Position numbers and translations under genes: made by a program. From contig NZ_JACHCP010000003.1 in NCBI RefSeq assembly GCF_014207185.1, positions 62,001 to 126,000 on the forward strand: a stretch of 64,000 nt of DNA, given 5' to 3'. Source of the DNA: Rhodanobacter sp. A1T4. GTDB taxonomy: Bacteria > Pseudomonadota > Gammaproteobacteria > Xanthomonadales > Rhodanobacteraceae. Below are positions 46,384 to 54,425 of this stretch, piece after piece. The notes below the pieces were generated by a model, which was not told the origin of the DNA, did no database searches, and saw nothing but the letters and a program-made list of their open reading frames with translations. Numbering within the stretch: position 1 is the stretch's first letter; every line of letters starts with the position of its first letter.

Positions 46384-46563
46384 TTAGTGCTGCTCCTCTT
46401 GTTCGAGCTGACGCTTTCGCAGGAGGGACAACACCAGCCGACGTTCACCCGATCTCAGAAGGAATTCGTTGTGATCCCCTTTCGGGTCGTAGATGACCTC
46501 GGGGTATCGCTTATCCAACTCATCGATCAGGTCGTAGGCGTGAAGGGGGATGTTCTCGGACAT
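46384..46563 (-). CDS. Small protein, first gene of the structural operon
   Basis: Fifty-nine residues (MSENIPLHAYDLIDELDKRY..., C-terminus RKRQLEQEEQH) ending 3 bp before the next ATG. GGAA sits 6 bases upstream of the ATG. It is the first gene after the phage-type promoter at 46629-46654. Soluble and charged, no family recognised. Confidence 0.6.
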   Translation of the reverse strand: MSENIPLHAYDLIDELDKRYPEVIYDPKGDHNEFLLRSGERRLVLSLLRKRQLEQEEQH

Positions 46564-46628
46564 AGGGGGTTCCGTGATTCGTGACAGTAATCTTCAGGAA
46601 CCATCGGAACCCTTGATGGGAAACGGTT

Positions 46629-46654
46629 GTTTCCTCCTATGCTGGTTGTTTTAC
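46629..46654 (-). promoter_or_regulatory. Putative phage RNA polymerase promoter P1 (structural operon)
   Basis: On the minus strand GTAAAACAACCAGCATAG followed by GAGGAAAC. It matches two other sites (56851-56875 and 59898-59922) at 16 of 18 core positions, ends in TAG plus purines like T7-group promoters (TATAGGG), and lies about 65 bp upstream of the first structural gene. Confidence 0.7.
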
Positions 46655-46745
46655 CGCGCCAAGCTATGGGTGGTGCTCTGCAAGACTAGAGGGCTGGTGA
46701 CTTGTCGCTAAACTGCAACGGTGTCGGAACTTGAGGAATTGGGTA

Positions 46746-47738
46746 ATGAATAGCGATGGTAGTGAGGCGCGTCGGCATCATTGGGTACCGCAGTTTTTTT
46801 TGCGTGGATTCACGCAGGACGGAGACAAGCGGTCGCAGCTCTACGTCGTAGACTGTATCGCGCAGAAGGTTTTCCGCACTTTGCCTACTAACGTTGCCGT
46901 CGAACGTGACTTCAACATGATCGAAGTCGAGGGCCACCATCCGAATGCCGTCGAGTCTGGGTTGTCTGATTTCGAGGGAAAAGTGACTGAGGCGCTCCGG
47001 CGGATTGAGGACAGTGTCTCTTTCGCGGACGAAGAAGATCGGCTTTTCGTTCTGAACTTCGTGGCGTTGTTGGCAGTGCGGAATCCGCGAACACGCGAGA
47101 TGATGCGTAGCGCCAAAGATCGGACCGCGAAGATAGTCATGAACGCTGTGACATACACGGAGCAGAGCTGGGCATCTCACATGAAGCGGGCCGTCGCCTC
47201 GGGGGATATTGCTGACGGTAACGAACTGAGCTATGAGACATTTCGAGACTTCGTTGCACGAGAGGATTACGACGTTACTGTGCCTACGACGGAACACGTT
47301 CGCATGGAAATGAAAATGATCGATGCTGTTTTGCCTTACCTCGTTGGGCGTAAGTGGCAATTGATCCGAGCAAGCGCAGATTCGGGGGGCTTCGTAACAA
47401 CGGATCACCCTGTCGTTCTTGTCTGGAAGGACATAGATCAGTCGTCAATGTATCCGCCAGGTTTTGGCTTGGCAGACACAGAAGTCCTTTTTCCGTTGTC
47501 GCGTAGGCTTTTAATATCTGGCAAGTTCGGCGGGAACGAGGGGAGTTATGAGGCGACGATGAAACACGTCGCATGCATCAACGCCATGCTGATTCAGCAC
47601 GGTCGTCGGCAGGTGTATGCATGCGACGAGAATTTCCGCTACCTGCTAAGCGAGAAGCAAGGCTTCCGCTATGGTCGCGACTTATTGGCTGATACGCTGG
47701 AGTTGAGCAAGCTGTCGAAAGAAAATCATCGCATCTGA
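46746..47738 (+). CDS. DUF4238-family protein (cargo)
   Basis: A 330-aa soluble protein. The start ARRHHWVPQFFLRGFTQDG is the DUF4238 signature (HxxPxxxLxxF), with FALLAVRNPRTREMM-like and FVTTDHPVVL blocks later, the latter also conserved in the family. Biochemical function unknown; members are often found on mobile elements. It occupies the boundary between replication and structural blocks on the opposite strand, its 5' end 92 bp from promoter P1 and its 3' end 1 bp from the next convergent gene, so it is probably expressed in the lysogen. Confidence 0.75.
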   Translation: MNSDGSEARRHHWVPQFFLRGFTQDGDKRSQLYVVDCIAQKVFRTLPTNVAVERDFNMIEVEGHHPNAVESGLSDFEGKVTEALRRIEDSVSFADEEDRLFVLNFVALLAVRNPRTREMMRSAKDRTAKIVMNAVTYTEQSWASHMKRAVASGDIADGNELSYETFRDFVAREDYDVTVPTTEHVRMEMKMIDAVLPYLVGRKWQLIRASADSGGFVTTDHPVVLVWKDIDQSSMYPPGFGLADTEVLFPLSRRLLISGKFGGNEGSYEATMKHVACINAMLIQHGRRQVYACDENFRYLLSEKQGFRYGRDLLADTLELSKLSKENHRI

Positions 47739-47739
47739 T

Positions 47740-48072
47740 TCAGCTGCCACTTTCCTTTGGGCCTCGATCATCTTTGCCGAGACCGCGAAGGCGGTGTGAC
47801 AGCAGCATAAGGATGCAGCAGCCCGCGTGAGCCAGATGGTCACGGGAGCTTTCGAGATCTGTATTCTCGCCGGCTAAAGACGCGAATGTATGACGCAGTA
47901 GTGCGTCGTACAAACGGCGGTGGTCGAACCCGCCTGTCCAATTGAACGCAGCGTACTTTTGAGCGCCAAAGCCGAAAACGTGCGCGATCTCCGTCAGCGC
48001 ATCGGCCGGAATCAGGCTCAGCGGAGCCTTGCCGGAATCATGCTTGACGCCTGCCTTTACTCCGGTTTCCAC
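47740..48072 (-). CDS. dATP/dGTP pyrophosphohydrolase-like (DUF5664) protein
   Basis: A 110-aa MazG-like all-alpha enzyme. KHDSGKAPLSLIPADALTEIAHVFGFGAQKY and NWTGGFDHRRLYDALLRHTFA and DHLAHAGCCILMLL match the phage DUF5664 family annotated as dATP/dGTP diphosphohydrolase. Such enzymes remodel nucleotide pools during replication; in 2-aminoadenine phages relatives work with PurZ, but no purZ is present here. It overlaps the exonuclease gene by 16 bp. Confidence 0.75.
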   Translation of the reverse strand: METGVKAGVKHDSGKAPLSLIPADALTEIAHVFGFGAQKYAAFNWTGGFDHRRLYDALLRHTFASLAGENTDLESSRDHLAHAGCCILMLLSHRLRGLGKDDRGPKESGS

Positions 48073-48866
48073 AGTGTCACCTCCTCAGTTGTGAAGTTGT
48101 AGTCGCCGTGGCGCAGGATTCGCGCGCAACGGGCCTGGATTAGCGCGTCCTCAGCGGTGAAACCTTTGGACTCATAGACCATCGTGACGGTCACCCACAG
48201 GGCGGCCAAGTGCTCCTCTACCGTCAGGCCCAGCAGGGCCTCATGGACGGGCATAAGGAACTCGTCAGCTTTCTTGGGGCCGATGCCGGGACAGCCTTTG
48301 TAGTTGTCCACGGTGTCCCCGGTGAGCACTTGCTTCATCCAGAACAGATTGGCTTCGTGCTCGCTGATCGTGCGGGTGCCGATGTCGGGCTTGCCGGGAT
48401 TGAACAGGCGGCCGGGGATCGTCTGCATGTCCTTGTCGATGGACACGATGATCCGCTTGCCGGGTGCCAGTCGGGGTTTCGGCATGGTCGCGAGCAGACC
48501 CAGGATGTCATCGCCTTCGAGATATTCGCGGGTGATGATCTTCTCGGGGTACAGCTCGTGTAAGAAGTCATCCACGGCGTTCCACAGGGCTGGCTTCGGC
48601 TTCGTGCGGTTGCTCTTGTAGGTCGGCAGGATTCCCTTGCGGAAGTTGGTGGACACCGAGAGGGGTAGGAGGAAGTTGCGTGTGCCGAACTTCTCCAGCA
48701 GCTCCTCGATATAGTCGTCCAGGTCGGCCTTCGCCTTCTCGGGGTTGGTGACTTCTGCGACTACAACCTCAGCGCCGTCGTCCTCGTCTTCCCACTTCAC
48801 TGTCTTGGTGTTCTTGAAGGACAGTTGGTAGCGTAGAACGTCGGCGTCGATGAGGAGGGTCAGCAA
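48057..48866 (-). CDS. 5'-3' exonuclease (T7 gp6-like, FEN family)
   Basis: A 269-aa flap-endonuclease/5' exonuclease that removes RNA primers and degrades host DNA. Metal-binding acidic motifs are LLIDADVLRY, REYLEGDDILGLLA, SIDKDMQTI and GDTVDNYKGCPGIGPKKADEFL (helix-hairpin-helix), in family order. Confidence 0.92.
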   Translation of the reverse strand: MLTLLIDADVLRYQLSFKNTKTVKWEDEDDGAEVVVAEVTNPEKAKADLDDYIEELLEKFGTRNFLLPLSVSTNFRKGILPTYKSNRTKPKPALWNAVDDFLHELYPEKIITREYLEGDDILGLLATMPKPRLAPGKRIIVSIDKDMQTIPGRLFNPGKPDIGTRTISEHEANLFWMKQVLTGDTVDNYKGCPGIGPKKADEFLMPVHEALLGLTVEEHLAALWVTVTMVYESKGFTAEDALIQARCARILRHGDYNFTTEEVTLWKPE

Positions 48867-49180
48867 ACTGACAGCGTGCCTTCGATGCGCACAACACGTT
48901 CGAAGCGCGAAATGTCGTCCCGCAGTTCCTCGCGAAACTTGATGGCACCCGACCGGATCAACTGTTCGGCCAGCTCACGGGCCATGCAGTGCTGCATCGA
49001 CTCACGCACGTGGTCAACGTACTTGAGATCGAGCGAACTGCGCGAACTCATCATCATGTGATCGACTGTGCGCTGCATGCCGACCTTCAATACCTGTACG
49101 TCCTTCATGGAGTTCACTGATTCCTGCATGCCAGCGAGCTGACGCAGCAGATCGGCCTTCGTGGTCTTTGCGTTGTTCAT
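48860..49180 (-). CDS. Helical protein of unknown function, replication cluster
   Basis: A 106-aa charged helical protein (LLRQLAGMQESVNSMKDVQVLKVGMQ...) with several Met residues and a C-terminus ending LSVC. AGGAGA lies just upstream of the ATG. It is co-transcribed with the exonuclease (7-bp overlap) and the 49-aa gene. No motif recognised. Confidence 0.6.
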   Translation of the reverse strand: MNNAKTTKADLLRQLAGMQESVNSMKDVQVLKVGMQRTVDHMMMSSRSSLDLKYVDHVRESMQHCMARELAEQLIRSGAIKFREELRDDISRFERVVRIEGTLSVC

Positions 49181-49326
49181 GCGTTCTCCTGGGTTTTACG
49201 GATGGCTGCGGCATACTTCGCGAGCTGAAGGTTGTGCTCGGCGGCACGTTCGCGGCTCTTGTGTAGGCGCTTCTGTTTGACGGTCTCGACGATGCCCGCG
49301 AGGAGGAATTGAATGAGCTGCTTCAT
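49177..49326 (-). CDS. 49-aa basic helical protein
   Basis: A 49-codon frame (MKQLIQFLLAGIVETVKQK..., ending KTQENA) with 4-base ATGA overlaps at both ends, to the HNH gene and to the 106-aa gene. A hydrophobic start is followed by a strongly basic helix. The double overlap makes it a real gene; function unknown. Confidence 0.6.
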   Translation of the reverse strand: MKQLIQFLLAGIVETVKQKRLHKSRERAAEHNLQLAKYAAAIRKTQENA

Positions 49327-49643
49327 CGGTTCTCTTGGTAATAGGCGGCCACGCGCAGCAGCTCCTCGGGAGTTGCGTTGCTCTTGATCGCGTTGGCTTT
49401 GGACGAGATGACCGTGACGTTCCCCTTCGTGTAACCAAGGGTCGGATCGTTGCGGTCGAGGGATGGACTGTTGGGGCCTTGTGCAAGGCCGCCTGTGTTG
49501 CGGTACAGCGGTAAGCCCAGCACCGGGCAGAAGTCGGGGATCACCACGTCTTCAACGGTTAGGTTGAAAGGGATACCCCGCTTCTTCGCCCGGTGCTTCG
49601 TCAGTGCAAGTAGACGGCTTGCCGGAGTGGCGCTCTGCCTCAG
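49323..49643 (-). CDS. HNH-type endonuclease, apparent CUG start
   Basis: About 106 aa. RLLALTKHRAKKRGIPFNLTVEDVVIPDFCPVLGLPL and SPSLDRNDPTLGYTKGNVTVISSKANAIKSNATPEEL are the hallmark of small phage HNH/VSR-like endonucleases. The full N-terminus is open, but there is no ATG/GTG/TTG before GTG 49550/49547 inside the domain. CTG at 49643 overlaps the DNA polymerase stop as CTGA, mirroring the ATGA/TTGA couplings used elsewhere in this phage. T7 genes are often followed by such homing-type nucleases. Confidence 0.65.
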   Translation of the reverse strand: MRQSATPASRLLALTKHRAKKRGIPFNLTVEDVVIPDFCPVLGLPLYRNTGGLAQGPNSPSLDRNDPTLGYTKGNVTVISSKANAIKSNATPEELLRVAAYYQENR

Positions 49644-51484
49644 TGGCAGTCGTGCCAGTTGTTGCCGACTTTGAACTCACCAGCCAGCGGACAACGGAAG
49701 CCGTAATGCTGACCGGCGCGGAAGATCGCATCGGTAGCGGCGGCACCTACGGTCTCAGCAAGTTCCTCATCGACCTCAAGCTGATACTCGTCATGCACGT
49801 TGGCGACGAACTCATAGTTGAGGCCAGGAATCAGGCCGTTTTCTTGCAGACGCTCATCAAGTAGCACGAGAGCCTTCTTCATCACGATGGCACCGGCACC
49901 CTGCAGCAGAGTGTTCAATGCAGCGTGAGCACTGCGGACGTGCACCCTGCGGCCATCCAGGCCCTTCAGGTATCCCTGCTTCCGAACGGTGTGTTGGATG
50001 GCCTTGATAAGCGCATCCAACGCCGGCAGTCCCTTCAGGAATTGCGCCTTCAGCTCAGCGCCGCGCTTCGCACCCTTGCCGACAATCGAGCCGATCTTCG
50101 CGTCACCTGCTCCGTAGAGGAAGGCGTAGATGAAGGTCTTGGCTTCGTTGCGGGTGAGTAGTCCGGCTGCGGTCTGGTTGGTCGTGTGTACGTCACCTTC
50201 CAGGATCACCTTCGCGTATGCGCCGCCATCCCATCGGCCCATGAAGTGAGCGAGGCACCGCAGCTCAAGGCCGCTGGCGTCTGCGCCGACTTGCTTCTTG
50301 CCCTTGGGCACGCCGAACAACGCACGGCACTCAGGGCCATACAGCGAACCGGAGGAGGGCACCTGTGCCATGTTGGGCGAGGAGTGCGTCATGCGGCCGG
50401 TGACTGCGCCGTTCTGATTCACTCGACCGTGGATACGGCCGTCCGCCTTCACTGCCTTGAACCATGCCTGCTTACCTTCGCTGAGCTGACCTAGCCGTTT
50501 CTCTACGGTCAGGTATTCGATCAGCAGGGGCACCTCGGGGTACTTCAGGCCCTCCAGCGTGGTCTCATCCATCTTGACCGTGCCGGCGTCAGTGAACTCC
50601 GTGGGCTTCCAGCCATAGAGCGCAGTAAGGCGGTCAGCGATGTGCGCGCGTGATCCGGGGTTGAAGGTGACGGTCTTCCACTTCTGGAAGGGGACGCCGA
50701 CCTCGTAGCCTTTCGTCTTGTTGGCACGCTTCGGGATGATGATGCCGGCCTTGGCCTGCCACGGTGGGAACACCGCACGCAGCTTTTCGACCAGCTCAGC
50801 GCGCAAGCCGACGAGCGTCGCCTCCAGCTCCTTGCCCTTCTCTTTGTTGAACAGGAAGCCGTAAGCCTCCTGTCGCCGAAGGATCGGGGCAATGTCGTGT
50901 TCCAGGCGGATGCTGTCTTCGCTGAAGCCTTGCGCCATCAGCTTGTCGTACAGCTTGGCGGTGACGCGGATGTCCTGGACGCAGTAGTCGTCCATCTCCT
51001 GATTCCACTCCGCCCAAGGGTCGAGGCCATTGGCTTTCATCATGTCGGAGTAGTCGCCCTTCCAGACGCCCATGCGCCAGCCCCACGCTTCGAGCGAGTG
51101 CTTGCCCATGAGCTTCTTCGGGTAGATACCAGCAGTTCGCCGGCCCGCTGCAGCGTCCTTCTCGTGCTGCCTGATCCGCTTCACGTCATCGTTGAACAAG
51201 TCGGTGAACATGAGTTGGGACATGATGAGCGTGTCCCACACACGGCCCTTCGGCTCGAACCACGGGTAGACCTTCTGGATAGCAGGGATGTCGAAGCCGA
51301 TGATGTTGTGCCCGCAGATGTCCGGGGCTTCCATCAGGATGCGGAGTGCAGCCTCAATGCTCAGCTTCGATCCGTGATCGTTGGCCCGGTAGGTGATGCC
51401 CTTCACGATGTCCCGCATGGCAATGCAGTGAATCGTGTCTAGCTCAGCGAGGAGGCCGTTGGTCTCGCAGTCGAATATGAGCAT
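49640..51484 (-). CDS. DNA polymerase (T7 gp5-like, family A)
   Basis: A 614-aa replicative polymerase with 3'-5' exonuclease (IFDCETNGLL, GHNIIGFDIPAI, DDYCVQDI) and polymerase domain: motif A VGADASGLELRCLAHFMG, motif B RNEAKTFIYAFLYGAG, motif C VANVHDEYQLE. T7 gp5 is 704 aa; the shortfall is spread over the N-terminal and thumb regions, not a truncation. It should use host thioredoxin or act alone; the thioredoxin-binding loop is not obvious. Confidence 0.95.
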   Translation of the reverse strand: MLIFDCETNGLLAELDTIHCIAMRDIVKGITYRANDHGSKLSIEAALRILMEAPDICGHNIIGFDIPAIQKVYPWFEPKGRVWDTLIMSQLMFTDLFNDDVKRIRQHEKDAAAGRRTAGIYPKKLMGKHSLEAWGWRMGVWKGDYSDMMKANGLDPWAEWNQEMDDYCVQDIRVTAKLYDKLMAQGFSEDSIRLEHDIAPILRRQEAYGFLFNKEKGKELEATLVGLRAELVEKLRAVFPPWQAKAGIIIPKRANKTKGYEVGVPFQKWKTVTFNPGSRAHIADRLTALYGWKPTEFTDAGTVKMDETTLEGLKYPEVPLLIEYLTVEKRLGQLSEGKQAWFKAVKADGRIHGRVNQNGAVTGRMTHSSPNMAQVPSSGSLYGPECRALFGVPKGKKQVGADASGLELRCLAHFMGRWDGGAYAKVILEGDVHTTNQTAAGLLTRNEAKTFIYAFLYGAGDAKIGSIVGKGAKRGAELKAQFLKGLPALDALIKAIQHTVRKQGYLKGLDGRRVHVRSAHAALNTLLQGAGAIVMKKALVLLDERLQENGLIPGLNYEFVANVHDEYQLEVDEELAETVGAAATDAIFRAGQHYGFRCPLAGEFKVGNNWHDCH

Positions 51485-51491
51485 CGAGTGC

Positions 51492-51740
51492 TCAGTCGAT
51501 CAGCGCTTTGACGCGGGCAGCAACGCGCTCGGCGCGGTCGGCTTCGTCGTGCGCGGCGTCGGCCATGTCCAGGAAGTCATGGGCCAGGTCGGTGTGCGAC
51601 TCGGCAGCGGCGCGGTGATCCAGTGCCAGCTTCTCCAGCTTGGACACGTCCTTGTTGAAGCGGTTGGTGATTGCATCGACGGTGGCCGGCAAGACAGCGG
51701 AAACGACAGCAGCGATCAGGTTCTTGAAAAACAGGTTCAT
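51492..51740 (-). CDS. Small amphipathic helical protein
   Basis: Eighty-two residues: hydrophobic N-terminal helix (NLFFKNLIAAVVSAVLPATV) then a long Ala/Asp/His-rich helix (DHRAAAESHTDLAHDFLDMADAAHDEADRAERVAARV) with coiled-coil character. GAGGAA lies just before the ATG. Located between primase-helicase and DNA polymerase; function unknown. Confidence 0.6.
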   Translation of the reverse strand: MNLFFKNLIAAVVSAVLPATVDAITNRFNKDVSKLEKLALDHRAAAESHTDLAHDFLDMADAAHDEADRAERVAARVKALID

Positions 51741-51916
51741 GGCAGTTCCTCGACAGTGATGGTCACGCGCACACGTCGGCCGCCCTGCGGGAATCGCAAG
51801 GCGGCATCGGTGGCCGTTGGTGGGGTTGCGTAGGGGAAACAGGCGGACGCGGCTGCGCGTAGCGGGGCGTCCTTGGGGATGTAGAAAACGTGCTCGACAA
51901 CTGCGGACTCAATCAA
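51737..51916 (-). CDS. 59-aa protein, TTG start coupled to primase-helicase
   Basis: An open frame from TTG at 51916 (overlapping the helicase stop) to a TGA overlapping the next ATG. It reads IESAVVEHVFYIPKDAPL ... RVRVTITVEELP, with codon use like neighbouring phage genes. It fills the gap exactly, which supports it, but no ribosome site is evident and ATT at 51913 is the next alternative. Confidence 0.45.
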   Translation of the reverse strand: MIESAVVEHVFYIPKDAPLRAAASACFPYATPPTATDAALRFPQGGRRVRVTITVEELP

Positions 51917-53535
51917 AAGTCGTTGCTGCCTTCCCCTGGTTCATCAGGGAACATCGGGGCTTCCTCAAGCTCCTGCTCGAGCAGCCGGCCGGTCTCCACG
52001 TCGTAGCCGAGGCCGATGGTTTTGCCCGTTGCTTGGCCGGTGAAGCGATCCTTCAAGATGCGGAACGTGGTGTGCTGACGGACAGCGATGTCTTCCGCCT
52101 GCTGGTCTCGCTCCAGGCCAAACATGAAGTGACTCCAGAATCCGATGGCGCGGGAGCCTTTGAAGTGACGGATCATCACGCGACCACCTTCCTCGTGTGG
52201 CTTGCCCTCGGGCGTAGCCAGATGTGAGATGAGGTAGAAGCAGACGTTGTTGGCCTGAGCGAACGCCGCGATGTCGGCCATGATCTTCTCCAGGGCCTTG
52301 CGCTCGTCCTCCTCAGCAGCCGCCAGGGCCGTGAGGTGATCTAGCCAGAAGTGTTTGACGTTCTCTGCAGCGGCCAGGTACTTCATCTTCGCGAGCACGG
52401 TGGCCCATTCGGTACTGCCGAATGAGTCGTACATGAAGACGTTGCCGCTGGCTTCGATCTGCTCGAACGCGTCATTCAGTTCTTGTTGTTCCCACGAGCC
52501 GTCAGGCACATGGAACCGCTTGCCTGCCAGCTTGCCTGCCACACGCTTGCCGGTCTCGACAGGCGGCTGCTCCAGATAGAACAGGCCGCACTTCTCGTTG
52601 AGGGTCACAGCGGTATGGACGATCTCTTGAGTGAACAGGTCGGTCTTACCGACGCCTGTGCCGGCACCGAACGCATAGACCTCACCGTAGCGACGGCCAT
52701 ACGTGGCGTCAGTGAGGGTCGGCAGGAACCACGGCAGTCCACGGGTGATCGCGGCGAGCGCACGCTCCTTGATGTCCCCGAAGGTCACGATGCCATCGGG
52801 GCGAAACACCTTGGCGTTCCAGATGGCCGTGATGATCTCGCGGGCCTTGCCCGCCAGCAGCATCTCGTTCGGGTCTTTCATTGAGAGGTGGGCGATCTTG
52901 CACTTGCCTGGTGTGAACAGCAGCGCGCACTCCTGTGCGGCGGCCTGGCCCACTTCGTCCATGTCGAACAGCAGCACCACTTCCTCGAACTTCTCCAGCC
53001 ATTCGAGTTCGCTGGCGATTGCCTTCCTTGCACCCTGCGCGCCGTTCGGGACGGACACGACAGGCCACTTGTTCTCTTGCACCTGGCTGACGCTCAGGCA
53101 GTCGATCTCGCCTTCAGTGACGACGATCTTGCGGCCCGGACTCCATAGGTGTTGACCGTACAGGCCAGCGCCCTTGAGTGAGCCACGCACGTTGAACTCT
53201 TTGCCGGTGTACCGGACTTTTTGCGCAACCACTTCGCCATCGCGCATGTAGTTGGCGATCTGTACTGGCTTCCCGTGGTGCTCTCCGACTGTGTAGCCGA
53301 ACTTGGCACAGGTATCCTCTGACAGCCCACGCTTCGTTAGAGCCTGGGACTGTCCGTGTAGAAACTCATCGGACATGCGCTTGCTCCGTTTGGGTGTGTG
53401 GGTGCTGTCGCCTTGGCGGGTCTTGCCGCAGGAGAAGCAGTGCGTATGCCCATCGGAATAGAGGGCACACGCATCAGAGGAACCGCAGTCGTCGCAAGAG
53501 CCTTTCGAGACCAGCTCGGACTCAGCGGTTTCCAC
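51913..53535 (-). CDS. Primase-helicase (T7 gp4-like)
   Basis: A 540-aa bifunctional replication protein. N-terminal zinc ribbon Cys14-Cys17...Cys33-Cys36 (CDDC...CFSC), a TOPRIM primase core (VVTEGEIDCLS, VLLFDMDEVG), then RecA/DnaB-type helicase with Walker A FGAGTGVGKTD near residue 290, HFWLDHLTALA and the switch segment LISHLA. The acidic C-terminus ends in NDF like T7 gp4 and SSB, the tail that contacts DNA polymerase. GTG start. Confidence 0.95.
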   Translation of the reverse strand: METAESELVSKGSCDDCGSSDACALYSDGHTHCFSCGKTRQGDSTHTPKRSKRMSDEFLHGQSQALTKRGLSEDTCAKFGYTVGEHHGKPVQIANYMRDGEVVAQKVRYTGKEFNVRGSLKGAGLYGQHLWSPGRKIVVTEGEIDCLSVSQVQENKWPVVSVPNGAQGARKAIASELEWLEKFEEVVLLFDMDEVGQAAAQECALLFTPGKCKIAHLSMKDPNEMLLAGKAREIITAIWNAKVFRPDGIVTFGDIKERALAAITRGLPWFLPTLTDATYGRRYGEVYAFGAGTGVGKTDLFTQEIVHTAVTLNEKCGLFYLEQPPVETGKRVAGKLAGKRFHVPDGSWEQQELNDAFEQIEASGNVFMYDSFGSTEWATVLAKMKYLAAAENVKHFWLDHLTALAAAEEDERKALEKIMADIAAFAQANNVCFYLISHLATPEGKPHEEGGRVMIRHFKGSRAIGFWSHFMFGLERDQQAEDIAVRQHTTFRILKDRFTGQATGKTIGLGYDVETGRLLEQELEEAPMFPDEPGEGSNDF

Positions 53536-53683
53536 GCTGGATTGACCACATGGTCTTGCGGGTCACCAGGCCGCACTTGCGGCGCAGCGCGGACGTGACC
53601 AGAAGACGGTTGATTCGATTCGCGAGGGGTGCAGCAGCGGCCTTCTCAAATGCGATACGCATTGCGGTTGCAGCAGGGGTCAT
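53522..53683 (-). CDS. 53-aa basic protein
   Basis: Fifty-three residues (MTPAATAMRIAFEKAAAAP..., basic end RKTMWSIQRGNR), with AAGGA 6 bases before the ATG. It overlaps the HTH gene by 4 bases and the primase-helicase gene by 14. Basic and helical; possibly nucleic-acid binding. Confidence 0.5.
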   Translation of the reverse strand: MTPAATAMRIAFEKAAAAPLANRINRLLVTSALRRKCGLVTRKTMWSIQRGNR

Positions 53684-54033
53684 GCAGATTCCTTCAGGCG
53701 GTTGATGAGTTTTTCCACAGCGCAGCGGCAGTAGCCGAGTTCGTGCATCGTTTCTTCGATGTGCTCGACGGTCAGACGCAGGCACTTCGCGCGCGGCGGG
53801 TGGATGGGGCCGGCGTAACGCTTCTGCGTTGCGCTCAGGGAGTAGCGGATGTAACGCTGACCAGTGGCGTCTCGCGCCTCGGTCTTGATGACCTCGTATC
53901 CCGCCGCAACGATCTCGTCGATGCGCGAGGCAAGGCGTCGGATGCGGTACACGCCTTCGGCTTGCCATGAGGTGATGTGTGCTTCGGCACGGAGGTGTGC
54001 GAGCACGGTCTTTGATTGCGGCGGGAGGTTCAT
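53680..54033 (-). CDS. Helix-turn-helix protein
   Basis: A 117-aa protein whose first 70 residues (QSKTVLAHLRAEAHITSWQAEGVYRIRRLASRIDEIVAAGYEV) form a winged HTH common in phage genomes, with a 3' strand pair RYIRYSLS. The rest is basic and helical. It overlaps the T7-lysozyme-like stop by one base. May regulate phage transcription or replication. Confidence 0.65.
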   Translation of the reverse strand: MNLPPQSKTVLAHLRAEAHITSWQAEGVYRIRRLASRIDEIVAAGYEVIKTEARDATGQRYIRYSLSATQKRYAGPIHPPRAKCLRLTVEHIEETMHELGYCRCAVEKLINRLKESA

Positions 54034-54425
54034 CAGGGTTCCTTGAGGAGTTCTTTGAGAGAGAGGAGGGGCGGCTCATGGCCGAACACCAACGGCACGC
54101 CGTAGACCGAAGCCATGCGCTTCAGTCGATCCATCTGCATCACAGTGAAAATCCCCTTCGTCTCCAGAAACTCGGTCAGTCCGCCGATAAGGCAGACCTG
54201 GAGAGAGCTGGAGGCATGGGCGGGCGCAGCAGCACCACGCAAGCTTTCGTCACGTCCTTTTTCCACGGTGCCGTCCCGTCGAATGACGTAGTGAACGGCG
54301 ATCTCGGAGTAACCCTGGCGGCGGTGTGCGCTCGTCAGTTCCACCACGCCGATGTCGGCAGATGGAGCGGTCATAGAACATGTGACGAAGATGCGCTCGA
54401 TGGTGTCGAGGGCTTTGATCTTCAC
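54033..54425 (-). CDS. T7-lysozyme-like (gp3.5) protein lacking zinc ligands
   Basis: A 130-aa amidase-fold protein. IFVTCSMTAPSADIGVVEL, YSEIAVHYVIRRDGTVEKGRDE and SSSLQVCLIGGL align with T7 lysozyme, which is both an amidase and an inhibitor of phage RNA polymerase. T7 zinc ligands are His17, His122 and Cys130: here the first is Thr15, and the C-terminus ends soon after GHEPP without the cysteine segment. It is therefore probably inactive as amidase and retained as a polymerase regulator. GTG start overlaps the rusA stop (GTGA). Confidence 0.75.
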   Translation of the reverse strand: MKIKALDTIERIFVTCSMTAPSADIGVVELTSAHRRQGYSEIAVHYVIRRDGTVEKGRDESLRGAAAPAHASSSLQVCLIGGLTEFLETKGIFTVMQMDRLKRMASVYGVPLVFGHEPPLLSLKELLKEP

